A DNA stretch of 64,000 nt from Thinopyrum elongatum (taxonomy: Eukaryota; Streptophyta; Magnoliopsida; Poales; Poaceae), in assembly GCA_011799875.1 (NCBI GenBank), contig CM022302.1:304679048-304743047 (forward strand), written 5' to 3'. The notes under the pieces are model-generated. The model was given only the letters and a program-made list of their open reading frames with translations, was not told the DNA's origin and did not search any database. The position numbers were made by a program, and so were the translations under genes. Positions 12,228-22,653 of the stretch are shown piece by piece (positions within the stretch are counted from its first letter, which is position 1; each line of letters starts with the position of its first letter).

Positions 12228-13139
12228 TGATGAGGACATCAATACCATTGTTACACACACAGCCCCTGCTGCTATACATACTGGACCAATTACTAGAGCT
12301 CGCGCACGCCAATTAAATTATCAGGTACTTTCGTTTCTTGGTAATGATTCTAATGTTCATGAGAATATGATGCTGCCTAAATTGGATACATTTGTTTTGC
12401 TTACAAATGAAGGGCCTAGCTTGGACAAGAAAGAGGAACCTTGGAGCAAGTTCAAGCATGGAGATGATGGCATGCGCAAGGGGAATAAGAACGGAGTTAC
12501 AAGTGATGATTTCAGGACTTTGAAGCCACCATAATGAGTGCATGAAGCCTTGGACGAAATATACAAGATGCCACTTCATAAATTTCGTCCAGAGGCTATC
12601 ATAGGTGCTGCGTCACCTTATTATTTTGCCAGGCCCATGTAATTTTGAAATACTTGAGTATAGGCTGTTTTTAGAGTCCGTATGTGTGGGGAAACAAGAG
12701 ATAGGGTTGGTTTCGGACCCCTCCTTCAAGGGCCACGAAATCCCCCCCTCTTCCTCCATATATACAGCCCTTAGGGCACCGTTTAGACTTTGGGTTTTGT
12801 TTAGTTAAAAGTTAGCCATTGCAACTTCGTGTACTTCGTTTGTGTCCAACGACCAAACCAAGACCGCTTCCGGATCCCCACTTTTATCAGCACTTCATAT
12901 ATATTCGCAATATTCAGATTGCTTTATCATATTCTTGCTTGTTCTTCGATTGCGTGCAGGAATAGACCTTCATGGTCAGGCTGATCGTGCTTTCAGCATC
13001 GTCAGTAACCTCGGGAGATTGGTTTAGCGATTGCTAAGGCGCAACATCGTGCACGTTTGTAGTCGGATCGTCAAAGTAGACTCCATCAAATCGATAGCTA
13101 TCATCTCATCGAAAGATCAGGACACCCCCGCCTCTATCA
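12228..13139 (+). repeat. level 4 5' LTR (912 bp)
   Basis: TGATGAGG start, CTCTATCA end. Its first 300 bp repeat the coding sequence of the pol tail ([14 protein letters not shown] in the same frame). A TATA box lies at 12758-12765. Confidence 0.93.
12758..12765 (+). promoter_or_regulatory. TATA box of the level 4 5' LTR
   Basis: CCATATATACAGCCC is the only good TATA context in the LTR and is repeated at 17206-17213 in the 3' LTR. It separates a U3 that carries coding sequence from the R-U5 shared with the CRM-type LTR at 40458. Confidence 0.6.
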
Positions 13140-13141
13140 AG

Positions 13142-13152
13142 TGGTATCAGAT
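13142..13152 (+). other. primer-binding site, level 4 (iMet type)
   Basis: TGGTATCAGAT two bases after the 5' LTR matches the iMet primer site for the first 10 bases. Confidence 0.8.
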
Positions 13153-13286
13153 TTCCAGGTTGCTCGGTGAGATTTTACAGTTTTTCGTAGTTTAGATCGA
13201 GTCTGTTCTTCATACCTATAGTCCACGAAAAAGCCAAAAACAAAAAAATTAGGGTTAGTTCATCATATCCGAACCAATCTGAGGCT

Positions 13287-15014
13287 TTGCATAATCTTTT
13301 TAGGGTTTTTGCTTTGTTGAATTTAGTTGCTCAACGTGTTTTGAGTGTGCAGGTCACACAAGCTGAGCAAAATCAGAGGCATAATTTGTTCCATACAAAG
13401 GGAGTTGTGAAGGAACGTTCTGTTCGCGTCATCATAGATGGAGGGAGCTGCAACAACTTGGCTAGCATGGAGATGGTGGAGAAGCTATCTCTCACCACAA
13501 GACCACATCCACATCCTTACTATATCCAATGGTTCAACAACAGCGGCAAGGTTAAGGTAACACATACTGTTCGTGTGCATTTTAGTATCTCTACATATGC
13601 TGATTATGTTGATTGTGATGTGGTACCCATGCAAGCATGTTCCTTATTACTTGGTAGGCCATGGCAATTTGATAAAAATTCTGTACACCATGGTAGAAAC
13701 AATCAATATACTCTTGTTCATAAGGATAAACATATTACTTTGCTTCCTATGACTCCTGATTCTATTTTGAAAGATGATATTAATAGAGCTAGTAAAGCAA
13801 AACAGAAGAAAAATAAGAGTGAAAATCAGATTGTGGCAAAAGAATTTGAGCAACAAATGAAACCTAATAATAAACCATCTAGTGTTGCTTCTGAAATTAA
13901 ATTGAAAAATGCGTGTTTACTTACCACCAAATCTGATATTGATGAGCTAGATTTAAGAAAATCTGTTTGCTATGCTTTTGTGTGCAAAGAGGCATTATTT
14001 TCATTCGAGGACGTGCCTTCCTCTTTGCCTCCTGCTGTCACTAACATTTTGCAGGAGTTCGCTGATGTCTTTCCACAAGACGTGCCACCGGGATTACCAC
14101 CTATTCGCAAGATTGAGCATCAGATTGACTTAATTCCCGGTGCTTCGTTGCCAAACCGTGCGCCATACCGTACCAATCCAGAGGAGACGAAGGAGATTAT
14201 GCGTCAAGTACAGGAGCTGCTCGACAAAGGTTATATATGCGAATCTCTTAGTCCTTGTGCTGTTCCTATTATACTAGTGCCAAAAAAGGATGGTATGTCG
14301 CGTATGTGTGTTGATTGTAGAGGCATTAATAATATTACTATTCGTTATCGTCATCCTATTCCTAGGCTAGATGATATGCTTGATGAATTGAGTGGCTCTA
14401 CAATATTCTCCAAAGTTGATTTGCGTAGTGGATACCATCAAATTCGTATGAAATTGGGAGATGAATGGAAAACAACATTTAAAACTAAGTTCGGTTTATA
14501 TGAGTGGTTAGTCATGCCTTTTGGGTTAACTAATGCACCTAGTACTTTTATGAGATTAATGAACAAAGTTTTACGTGCTTTCATTGGACGATTTGTGGTA
14601 GTTTACTTTGATGATATATTGATTTATAGCAGATCTTTGGAGGAACATTTGGAACATTTACGTGCTGTTTTTATTGCTCTACGTGATGCACATTTGTTTG
14701 GTAACCTTGGGAAGTGCACCTTTTGCACCGACCGAGTATCTTTTCTTGGCTATGTTGTTACTCCACAGGGAATTGAAGTTGATAAAGCCAAGATTGAAGC
14801 TATTGAGAGTTGGCCACAGCCCAAAACGGTCACACAAGTGAGGAGTTTCCTTGGCCTCGCTGGTTTCTATAGGCGTTTTGTGAGAGATTTTAGCACCATT
14901 GCTGCACCTCTCAATGAGCTTACAAAGAAGGATGTGCCTTTTGTTTGGGGTACCGCACAGGAAGAAGCCTTCATGGTATTGAAAGATAAGTTGACACATG
15001 CTCCTTTACTCTGA
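13287..15014 (+). pseudogene. pol: protease-RT part of pol, gag lost (level 4)
   Basis: 575 codons. The protease motif is IIDGGSCNN near residues 50-57, with LLGRPWQF further on. RT runs from about residue 280, with the catalytic YFDDIL near residue 440 (nt 14604), and connects to the start of RNaseH. Only about 75 bp separate the primer site from the frame that begins MHNLFRVF, so gag and most of the leader were deleted before or at birth of this copy. The frame ends at TGA 15012-15014 within APLL*LPDF; the frame continues afterwards without shift, so this is one nonsense change. It would act in the cytoplasmic particle on the element's own RNA, and cannot make a full polyprotein now. Confidence 0.9.
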
Positions 15015-16982
15015 CTTCCTGATTTTAATAAGACTTTTGAGCTTGAATGTGATGCTAGTGGAATTGGATTAGGAGGTGTGTTATTACAAGATGGCAAACT
15101 TGTTGCATACTTTTCTGAAAAATTGAGTGGGCCTAGTCTGAACTATTCTACTTATGATAAAGAATTATATGCTCTTGTTCGGACCTTAGAAACATGGCAA
15201 CATTATTTATGGCCCAAAGAATTTGTTATACATTTTGATCATGAATCTTTGAAACACATTAAAAGTCAAGCAAAACTGAACCGTAGACATGCTAAATGGG
15301 TTGAATTCATTGAGACTTTCCCTTATGTCATTAAGCACAAGAAGGGTAAAGAAAATGTTATTGCTGATGCATTATCTCGTCATTATACTATGCTTTCACA
15401 ACTTGACTTTAAAATATTTGGTTTGGAGACCATCAAAGATCAATATGTGCATGATCCTGAATTTAAAGATGTATTGCAGAATTGTAAAGAAGGGAGAACA
15501 TGGAACAAGTTCGTCGTTAACGATGGATTTGTGTTTCATGCTAACAAGCTATGCATTCCAGCTAGCTCCGTTCGTCTTTTGTTGTTGCAGGAGGCGCATG
15601 GAGGAGGATTAATGGGACACTTTGGCGTAAAGAAGACGGAGGATGTACTTGCTACACATTTCTTTTTGCCAAAGATGAGACGGGATGTTGAGCGCTTTGT
15701 TGCTCGCTGCACTACATGTCAAAAAGCTAAGTCACGACTCAATCCTCATGGTTTATATATGCCTTTGCCTGTACCTAGTGTTCCATGGGAGGATATATCT
15801 ATGGACTTTGTTTTGGGTTTACCTCGAACAAAGAAGGGGAGGGATAGCATATTTGTTGTCGTGGATAGGTTCTCGAAAATGGCACACTTTATACCATGTC
15901 ATAAAAGCGATGATGCTGCTAATGTTGCTGATTTGTTCTTTCGTGAAATTATTCGCTTGCATGGTGTGCCAAATACTATTGTTTCAGATCGTGATACCAA
16001 ATTTCTTAGCCACTTTTGGAGATGTTTATGGGCTAAGTTGGGGACTAAACTGCTTTTTAGTACTACTTGTCACCCCCAAACTGATGGACAAACTGAAGTA
16101 GTCAATAGAACATTGTCTACTATGCTTAAGGATGTTTTGAAGAATAACAAGAAAATGTGGGAAGAATGCTTGCCTCATATTGAATTTGCTTATAATCGTT
16201 CGTTGCATTCTACTACTAAGATGTGCCCTTTTGAAATTGTATATGGTTTCCTACCTCGTGCACCTATTGATTTGTTGCCTCTTCCATCTTCGGAGAAGGT
16301 TAATTTTGATGCTAAACAACGTGCTGAATTGATCTTAAAAATGCATGAGTTAACTAAGGAGAACATTGAGCGTATGAATGCTAAATATAAAATTGCTGGA
16401 GATAAGGGTAGAAAGCATGTTGTGTTTGCACCTGGAGATCTTGTTTGGTTACATTTGCGCAAGGATAGATTTCCTGATTTGCGCAAATCAAAGCTAATGC
16501 CACGTGCTGATGGTCCTTTTAAGGTGTTAGAGAAAATAAATGATAATGCATATAAACTTGAGCTGCCTGCAGATTTTGGGGTTAGTCCCACTTTTAACAT
16601 TGCAGATTTGAAGCCTTATTTGGGTGAGGAAGATGAGCTTCCGTCGAGGACGACTTCATTTCAAGAAGGGGAGGATGATGAGGACATCAATACCATTGTT
16701 ACACACACAGCCCCTGCTGCTATACATACTGGACCAATTACTAGAGCTCGCGCACGCCAATTAAATTATCAGGTACTTTCGTTTCTTGGTAATGATTCTA
16801 ATGTTCATGAGAATATGATGCTGCCTAAATTGGATACATTTGTTTTGCTTACAAATGAAGGGCCTAGCTTGGACAAGAAAGAGGAACCTTGGAGCAAGTT
16901 CAAGCATGGAGATGATGGCATGCGCAAGGGGAACAAGAACGGAGTTACAAGTGATGATTTCAGGACTTTGAAGCCACCATAA
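15015..16982 (+). pseudogene. pol: RNaseH-integrase part of pol with tail in the LTR (level 4)
   Basis: Same frame as the upstream part; the first Met is at 15078. RNaseH starts at ECDASGIG (about 15044) and ends near ADALSR. Integrase follows with [10 protein letters not shown] and CTTCQKAK (zinc HHCC), then [16 protein letters not shown] and [10 protein letters not shown], which hold the three acidic residues, and the C-terminal [14 protein letters not shown]. The tail after [10 protein letters not shown] crosses the polypurine tract into the LTR (from 16676) and includes [10 protein letters not shown] before stopping at 16980-16982. In CRM elements such tails (CR motif) are thought to guide insertion to centromeric chromatin. 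No break was seen after the stop at 15012. Confidence 0.9.
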
Positions 16983-17587
16983 TGAGTGCATGAAGCCTTG
17001 GATGAAATATACAAGATGCCACTTCATAAATTTCGTCCAGAGGCTATCATAGGTGCTGCGTCACCTTATTATTGGGCCAGGCCCATGTAATTTCGAAATA
17101 CTTGAGTATAGGCTGTTTTTAGAGTCCGTATGTGTGGGGAAACAAGAGATAGGGTTGGTTTCGGACCCCTCCTTCAAGGGCCACGAAATCCCCCCCTCTT
17201 CCTCCATATATACAACCCTTAGGGCACCGTTTAGACTTTGGGTTTTGTTCAGTTAAAAGTTAGCCATTGCAACTTTGTGTACTTCGTTTGTGTCCAACGA
17301 CCAAACCAAGACCGCTTCCGGATCCCCACTTTTATCAGCACTTCATATATATTCGCAATATTCAGATTGCTTTATCATATTCTTGCTTGTTCGTCGATTG
17401 CGTGCAGGAATAGACCTTCGTGGTCAGGCTGATCGTGCTTTCAGCATCGTCAATAACCTCGGGAGATTAGTTTAGCGATTGCTAAGGCGCAACGTCGTGC
17501 ACGTTTGTAGTCGGATCGTCAAAGTCGACTCCATCAAATCGATAGCTATCATCTCATCGAAAGATCGGGACACCCCCGCCTCTATCA
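16676..17587 (+). repeat. level 4 3' LTR (912 bp)
   Basis: Same length as the 5' LTR, with about 15 base differences and no indels seen. Preceded by the polypurine-type CAAGAAGGGGAGGA. The first 307 bp are coding for the pol tail. Followed by GCTTA. Confidence 0.93.
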
Positions 17588-19428
17588 GCTTAGAATAGGT
17601 TGGGTAGAGACCGACAGAGACCCCACTTAACCCGACTGCCCCGCTGGATGATCAGAAGACCCGAGCAACGGGATTGAAGACCAGGCCCCGACGCGCACGT
17701 CACTTCCCCTTAGTTGCCGACACTACTGGGTTACTATCGAGTGCCGAGGGTGATACCTCGTCAGCACTTCTGATGATAACCTTGTAGGTTAGTTATTCGG
17801 TCGTGGTAATCGAGGGTGATTCGTCCTACACCACCCCCGATAACGACGTCATCGCGCAACTCCTCAAGTGTGGACCTCGAGGGTGATTCCTCCTCCGTTC
17901 ACCTTGACGGTAACATCAGAGGGAATTCCATCGAGGGTGATTCTTCAGGGTTCCCCTTGGTGTTAGACACACAGATACTTTGGATACTATGTCTGAACAC
18001 TGAAACATGATACTAAAGACGGGTCGGCCCTGAGGGGTACCCGCGCGAGCTTATTAGCGAAGTGATGTGGGATCGGGTGGACCTTGATGGTGCCCGAGGG
18101 TTGAACACGAGGCGTGGCCGGGCATTCCTCGCCCTTGCCGCAAGTCCTCGAGACGGGGCAACAGGGTCACATCTTTCGTGAGTCTCTGCTCGTTTCCGCA
18201 CTATCAACACACTAACGGTTTGGATATTTGATCCGAGGGGCCTCTGGCCTGATAGCACTAACCATCACGTGGGCATAGTATGGGCGTTCTGCGTCGTATA
18301 CTTCAGCCGAAGCTTAATAGATGTCAGCAACTGAGCGGCACACGCTGGGTTGGACAGGTAACGCAACTGCGCTTGTATTAAGGGGTTGATAGGTCTGCTC
18401 ATCTGCGGTGTATGCAACGTGCAGGAGCGTCCGGGGCGATGGCCCAAGACCCCTGGGGGCATAGGTTAGTCCGGCGTGCTGACCTCTCTGTTAAGTATTT
18501 GGTCGGGTTGCGGCGTATCGTTTGGCCGAGGCCGGGCATGACCCAGTAAAGTGTGTCCGGCCGGAGTTAATCGAGCGTGGTGGGTAAGTTGGTGCACCCC
18601 TACAGGGAAGAACTAATCTATCGATAGCCTGTCCTACGGTAACAGACACTCGAAGTTGTATCCCGATCGGTACAACTAGAACTTGAGATGAACTGGATAG
18701 TATGGCTCTGGGATTGCTTTCTCGCAGGGAGTCGAGGAAGAATCTCTGGCCGAGGTTGATGATACTACTACTACATTACATTATGTTAATCTGCACTCTT
18801 CTAATGCTGCAAGACCGATGAAGATGATTGAAGATGCTAGTCTTCGATAGGACTAGGCTTTCCCCTTCTATTCTGGCATTTCTGCAGCCCAGTCCACATA
18901 TACAGCCCCCTTTGAAAATGTTGCATATGTAGTGTAGATCCTTGCTTGCTGAGTACTTCGGATGAGTACTCATGTTTGCTTTATTTTCGTTTTCTCCGCA
19001 TATCCATTTGACGCCGCCAGATGACGGAGCCCCTGAGATAGCAGCCCCCGTCGACGACTATGGCTACTACTACTACCCTCCCGGCGAGTACTACTACGAG
19101 GAGCCGACTGACGACCAGGAGTAGGATCGGAGGGTCCAGGGCAGGAGGCCTACGCCTTTCGATCGTAGATTTTATTTTTCCCCTGCTTCATAAAGGCTTA
19201 TCTATATTTCTGTAATATATCTGTACACAGATATCTAATGCTTCCGCTGACACTTGTATGCCATCGAGCTATGTATTCGAGCCCTCGAGGCCCTGGCTTG
19301 TAATATAAAGCTTGTATGAATTTATTTATGTTTTAGAGTTGTGTTGTGATATCTTCAAGTGAGTCCTTAGGCTTGATCGTGTGCATTTGCGTGTATGGTT
19401 AGTGCACGATTAAGCCGGGGTCGTCACA
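17588..19428 (+). repeat. level 3 3' LTR, right part
   Basis: Continues the interrupted LTR from the duplicated GCTTA and matches 4961-6801, including the GATTCCTC block and exon B of the LTR ORF. Ends GGGTCGTCACA, then the CTCCT target duplication. Confidence 0.9.
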
Positions 19429-19500
19429 CTCCTCATCTCCGTCTTCTCGCTGCTTGCTCCTCCTTCTTCCTTTCCATCCCACCGTCTTGTCGAAGCGTCC

Positions 19501-20321
19501 ATGGCGCCGGTGAGAAGGTTTTTCGCTGCGGAAAAGGAGAAACCCCCTCAGGTGGAACCTGAGCTGCTCCCGCCGAAGAAGAGGCCTGATTGCTCCTGTG
19601 ATGCTGTCGCGGAGCCTACGGCGATGTGGCCTTGGCATGAACGGGCTCCACCGGGCTTCCCGGTCCCCGTGTATGCTCACGCGCAGAGCCCCGTTCATGG
19701 AAGCGGTGGACGTGGCGAGGAGCGGGGCCACGGAGAAGGACAAGCGGTGGACGTGGCGAGGAGCGGGGCCGCGGAGAAGGACAAGCGGTGGTCGCGCGGC
19801 CACCCCACTTGCGGACCCGCGCCGAAGGCACGGCTCGTGAGTTTGTGGTGTGGGCGGTAATGTCGCCGCACACATGGATCCGGCTCCCACGATCCCTTGT
19901 GAGGGAGATACCGCCGAGGGGGCCCGTTGAGTTGTGGCTGCAACGCACCAGATGCTGCAGCCAAGCTTCTGAGGCGGAAGTTGAGGTGGTCGACTCCGCC
20001 GATGTCTTCATGACCCGGGGATGGGGCGCTATCGCCCGCGCCTGCCGCCCTGAAAGAGGCCACGCCATCCACTTTGAGTATGACGGAGCTTCGACGCTCT
20101 CCTTCAAGGTCTTCGGCGACGACGGTCGGTGCCTGGAATGCTACCCCAGGGGAGGCGACCAAGGCGGCGATGCCAGGGGTGATGAACTTGCCCTTGGCCT
20201 TGTCCGCGACTCCTCCGCCAGCAGCAGCGCCTCATCGGACTCGAGCGACGATGATAGCTATGAGCCGCCAAGTCACCATGCTCGGACCGCAGCAGCAGCG
20301 CTGCCCCGGCGTCGTCGGTGA
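19501..20321 (+). pseudogene. antisense B3-domain-like ORF of level 2, frameshifted
   Basis: Starts ATGGCGCCGG after a CT-rich leader. The first frame (19501-19860) reads MAPVRRFFAAEKEK and on. A second frame (to 20321) holds the recognisable part: WIRLPRSLVREIP, then VFMTRGWGAIARA, GHAIHFEYDGASTLSFKVFG, then an acidic Ser/Asp run (SSDSSDDD) and a basic end. This pattern (hydrophobic IRLPR strand, F(M/L)xxGW, GHxxxFxYDG) is that of plant B3 DNA-binding domains; similar ORFs recur in Triticeae retroelements as far as I recall. The frame change is explained by a 41-bp tandem duplication at 19703-19784: subtracting one 41-bp unit brings both frames into register. It lies opposite to the element's gag/pol strand and downstream of the plus-strand TATA at 2649. 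Confidence 0.6.
19703..19784 (+). repeat. 41-bp tandem duplication inside the B3-like ORF
   Basis: Two units start at 19703 and 19744 with GCGGTGGACGTGGCGAGG and differ at one base; a partial third starts at 19785. Because 41 is not a multiple of 3, the duplication shifts the reading frame. Confidence 0.85.
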
Positions 20322-20504
20322 CGCCACCAAGTCCGTGGCTCTTTAGGGGATTTTTCCTTTTGCTTCATCTCTGCACAAAACCATGATGAGCCCCGTGGGG
20401 GTATGTAAAAAACTGTGGTGTTTTTAGCTTAATGCTTATTATTTCCAATCAATGCCGCGTTTTATGCTTCTTGCTTGGCACGGCTCCCCCTTTCATCCTC
20501 GCAG

Positions 20505-21090
20505 TAGCTTAGTGCTCTACGTTGACATGACCCAGTCCCCAGGCAGGCTTCAGCCGTCGCTGGTATGCCAGGTCACGATGCCGTGGTCAAGGCCAGGAGG
20601 TGAGCGGCCCGAGGTCCAGTAAGAGCCCCTGATGCGCGATGCTCAGGGGGTCCCCTTTGGCGCGCAAGCGGCTTTCGAAAGACTGAAAGGGAAACATCCT
20701 TGCCCGAGCGAGATCGCGAGAGGCAGAACACTGATCGTAAGGTTCATGTCTGCGTGTATGGGGTGACTTATCTTGGCAAGCCTGCGGTGATCTTTTCGCT
20801 GTGAGGACTGCTTTTGGTGCAACGCCTGGCTGTGTCCTAGTGGCGGTGGCGCTCCCAGGCATGACTCGCGCCAACCCCTTCTTCCTTGCTCATCTCGGTG
20901 CTCTACGTCCTCGGGTCCCGGCCCTCGAGCAGGGCTCAGCCGCCACTGGTATGCCAGGTCGTGATGCCGTGGTCAAGGCCAGGGGGTGAGGGCTCAAGAG
21001 CCAGTAGGAGCCCCTGAGGCGCGTTGCTCAGGGCCCCCCTTTAACGTGCAAGCGATTTACGTGAAAAAGGAGTGGCTGGCCTTGCGAGGG
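20505..21090. repeat. diverged direct repeat, period about 386 bp
   Basis: TGGTATGCCAGGTC and GATGCCGTGGTCAAGGCC occur at 20561 and again at 20947, within longer similar blocks (about 20505-20695 and 20891-21085). It is untranslated as far as can be seen and lies between the B3-like ORF and the RT remnant of level 2. Probably an old tandem duplication in the element's 3' region. Confidence 0.6.
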
Positions 21091-21728
21091 GTTGCAGCTC
21101 GAGGTGCTGGCGGGGCCGCTGATCCCGGCTCCGGAGGTCCCTGCAAGTTAGCCGAAGAAAGAAAACATAGCCGCGATTGTTGTCCTGCTGGTGATCTTCC
21201 CGCAAGGAGACGAAGGCACTGAGGACCCGGTGAGGTGACGTGCGCGGGGCTAGCCGCGAGCCAGAGCTTAGTCTCTCAGATTTATCAGCGCTGCAGGGAC
21301 GGACCCGAGCATAGGCGCCGTGCCAGTAGCCCCCATTGCGGGTTGAGCAAGAGGCGGGTTAGCAACGCGTAGAGGCCGCGAGGGGCGACTCCACAGATAA
21401 CGAGACGGCAGGGGTAACGTTGAATAACCATGATAACACAGGCATGCATACTAGTCCGGAGTACATGAATCAAGATGGTGCGGCTGCGGGACTGGCCCTG
21501 GCAGCTTGAGGATAATGCAGCCCGAGGGGCGCCCTTAATTGAACGAACGAAAAAGTCACCTGGCAACGTCGTTGTAGAAGTGTTGGAGCAGCTGAAGATG
21601 CGTGCTGCAGAAGTCGCTCCTCACGAGTCGTCTGGCTCCCGAGCCTCATGAGGCTCCGGAGGTCCGAGGCGCTCGCGAGGGTCCGGCACCTCCTCCGTCA
21701 GGATTGCCTGGCGCCGGGCCTTGTGAGC

Positions 21729-21908
21729 CACCAGAACTCTCCTCATGTGGTGCTGGTGCGAGGTAGCTGCATTCGGCAAGCCAAAAGGCATGCAGACGTA
21801 GCTGTGAGGGCGACCTCCACACCGGCCGACGCGGGACGGCCAGAAGAGCTCCTGAGAAGCAACCCTGTTGAGTCCTGGGATGTTGACGCAGACGCGCAGC
21901 TCTCTACC
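21729..21908 (-). pseudogene. pol: collapsed RT remnant of level 2
   Basis: On the minus strand RELRVCVNIPGLNRVA is followed after a few residues by HSYVCMPFGLPNAATS and HHMRRVL. These resemble the 'RMCVD..LNKAC' and 'MPFGL.NA.ATYQ..M' blocks of Tat-type RT, which are normally some 70 residues apart, so the middle is deleted. No YxDD motif is present. Confidence 0.55.
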
Positions 21909-22125
21909 CATGTCAGGGGCGGCAGCTGCACTGGGTGGTGCGGGGCGACGCTTGCCACGCATGGCTCGCGCCTCCTGAAGCTCCTCGATCGCGTTGGTGA
22001 TGAACTCCTGAGCGCCTGGCGCCTCTCGCCCTATTCGCGGGAGCGCGCGTTGAAGCACGCCTCCACATGGTGCCCGAACGCCTCCCTCGTGACGCTGGTA
22101 GGTCAGAGGCCCTCCAGAGGCTGCC

Positions 22126-22410
22126 CTTGGAGGACTCGGGGTGGTCGCAGCCACGCTTCATCTCGTGCTCGTCCGCGAGCACAGCCGGGCCCTTGCGCTT
22201 CACGTTCTTGGCCTTGGCCTTCTTGTCTTCAGGGTCGGCCTCCGGGAGCTCAAGGAGGGAGAGGCGACCTTCCTCTGCCCTCGCGCACCTGGTTGCCATG
22301 TTGAACATCTCCGGAGCCGAGCACAGGTCCTCGTGTATGGCGAGCTCTTCCTTCATCTTGACATCCCGGACGCCATCAGTGAATGCTGAAATGGCGGAAT
22401 AGGGCCGCAC
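22126..22410 (-). pseudogene. gag: gag C-terminal remnant of level 2
   Basis: The minus-strand frame reads AISAFTDGVRDVKMKEELA, then EMFNMATRCARAEEGR, then KNVKRKGPAVLA. The 'M(K/R)DELA..P..L.EMF..A.KCA.AEEGR' run is typical of Tat-lineage gag just before the zinc knuckle. The N-terminal half and the knuckle are missing. It sits close to the primer site, as expected for a deletion derivative. Confidence 0.6.
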
Positions 22411-22633
22411 AGAGGGCTGCAGCGACGAGTCCTATTGCTCGTGGGCCGCAGGGCCGGTGGCAGCATTGGCCGCAGGGGAAGGGGAGCGACGAGGGGTGCC
22501 GTCGCCCACAGGTGCTGTCTGAGCAACGCGGGGGGCGAGGGCCGCCCGGTGCTCGGCACGAACTCGACGAGGGTCGGCCATGAGGACGGCGGAACGGCGT
22601 CGAAACGACCGAGGGACGAGAGGCTTCGACACG

Positions 22634-22651
22634 CCCCTACCTGGCGCGCCA
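22634..22651 (-). other. primer-binding site, level 2
   Basis: TGGCGCGCCAGGTAGGGG on the minus strand, two bases inside the right LTR. This form of primer site is one I associate with Triticeae Tat-type elements; the tRNA is not assigned. It fixes the minus orientation. Confidence 0.65.
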
Positions 22652-22653
22652 AA

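Larger units (their letters stand above)
12228..17587 (+). mobile_element. level 4: CRM/cereba-like centromeric-type Gypsy element
   Basis: Two 912-bp LTRs (12228-13139, 16676-17587) and a perfect GCTTA target duplication (12223-12227, 17588-17592); the empty site in the 5' LTR of level 3 reads GCCTA at the same place. The LTRs start TGATGAGGACATC and end CTCTATCA. The primer site TGGTATCAGA follows. Protease, RT, RNaseH and integrase are in one plus-strand frame broken by a single stop; gag is missing. The pol frame runs through the polypurine tract about 100 codons into the 3' LTR, a feature known for CRM group A elements such as cereba/CRW. I counted about 15 differences between the LTRs by eye. 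Confidence 0.88.
12000..19124 (+). pseudogene. LTR ORF, second copy, split by level 4
   Basis: Exon A (12000-12071) and exon B (19021-19124) match the 5' LTR copy. Exon A has two replacements (K to E, A to V) and one silent change. Exon B differs at two sites, both silent Tyr codon changes. The intron now contains the 5.36-kb level 4 element, so normal splicing is doubtful. The pattern of change hints at past coding constraint but the sites are few. Confidence 0.3.
2681..19428 (+). mobile_element. level 3: LARD-like element with 4.1-kb LTRs
   Basis: The 5' LTR is 2681-6801, the interior 6802-9931, and the 3' LTR 9932-12227 plus 17588-19428 (interrupted by level 4). The target duplication CTCCT is at 2676-2680 and 19429-19433. 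Without level 4 the length is about 11.4 kb. LTRs of about 4.1 kb around a 3.1-kb interior without coding capacity match the described barley LARD class (about 4.5-kb LTRs, 3.5-kb non-coding interior). The TGTAACACCCC start and the CTCGGGACGAGAT motif before the 3' LTR are like those of Tekay/Del-type chromoviruses, so descent from that group is inferred. Confidence 0.85.

Noticed and set aside
13287..16982. Possible endogenous pararetrovirus because of RT plus RNaseH
   Set aside because: Integrase, LTRs, target duplication, primer site and polypurine tract show an LTR retrotransposon.
19399..20162. Long minus-strand frames opposite to the B3-like ORF
   Set aside because: Arginine/proline-rich GC shadows without motif; the plus-strand frame carries the recognisable B3 features.
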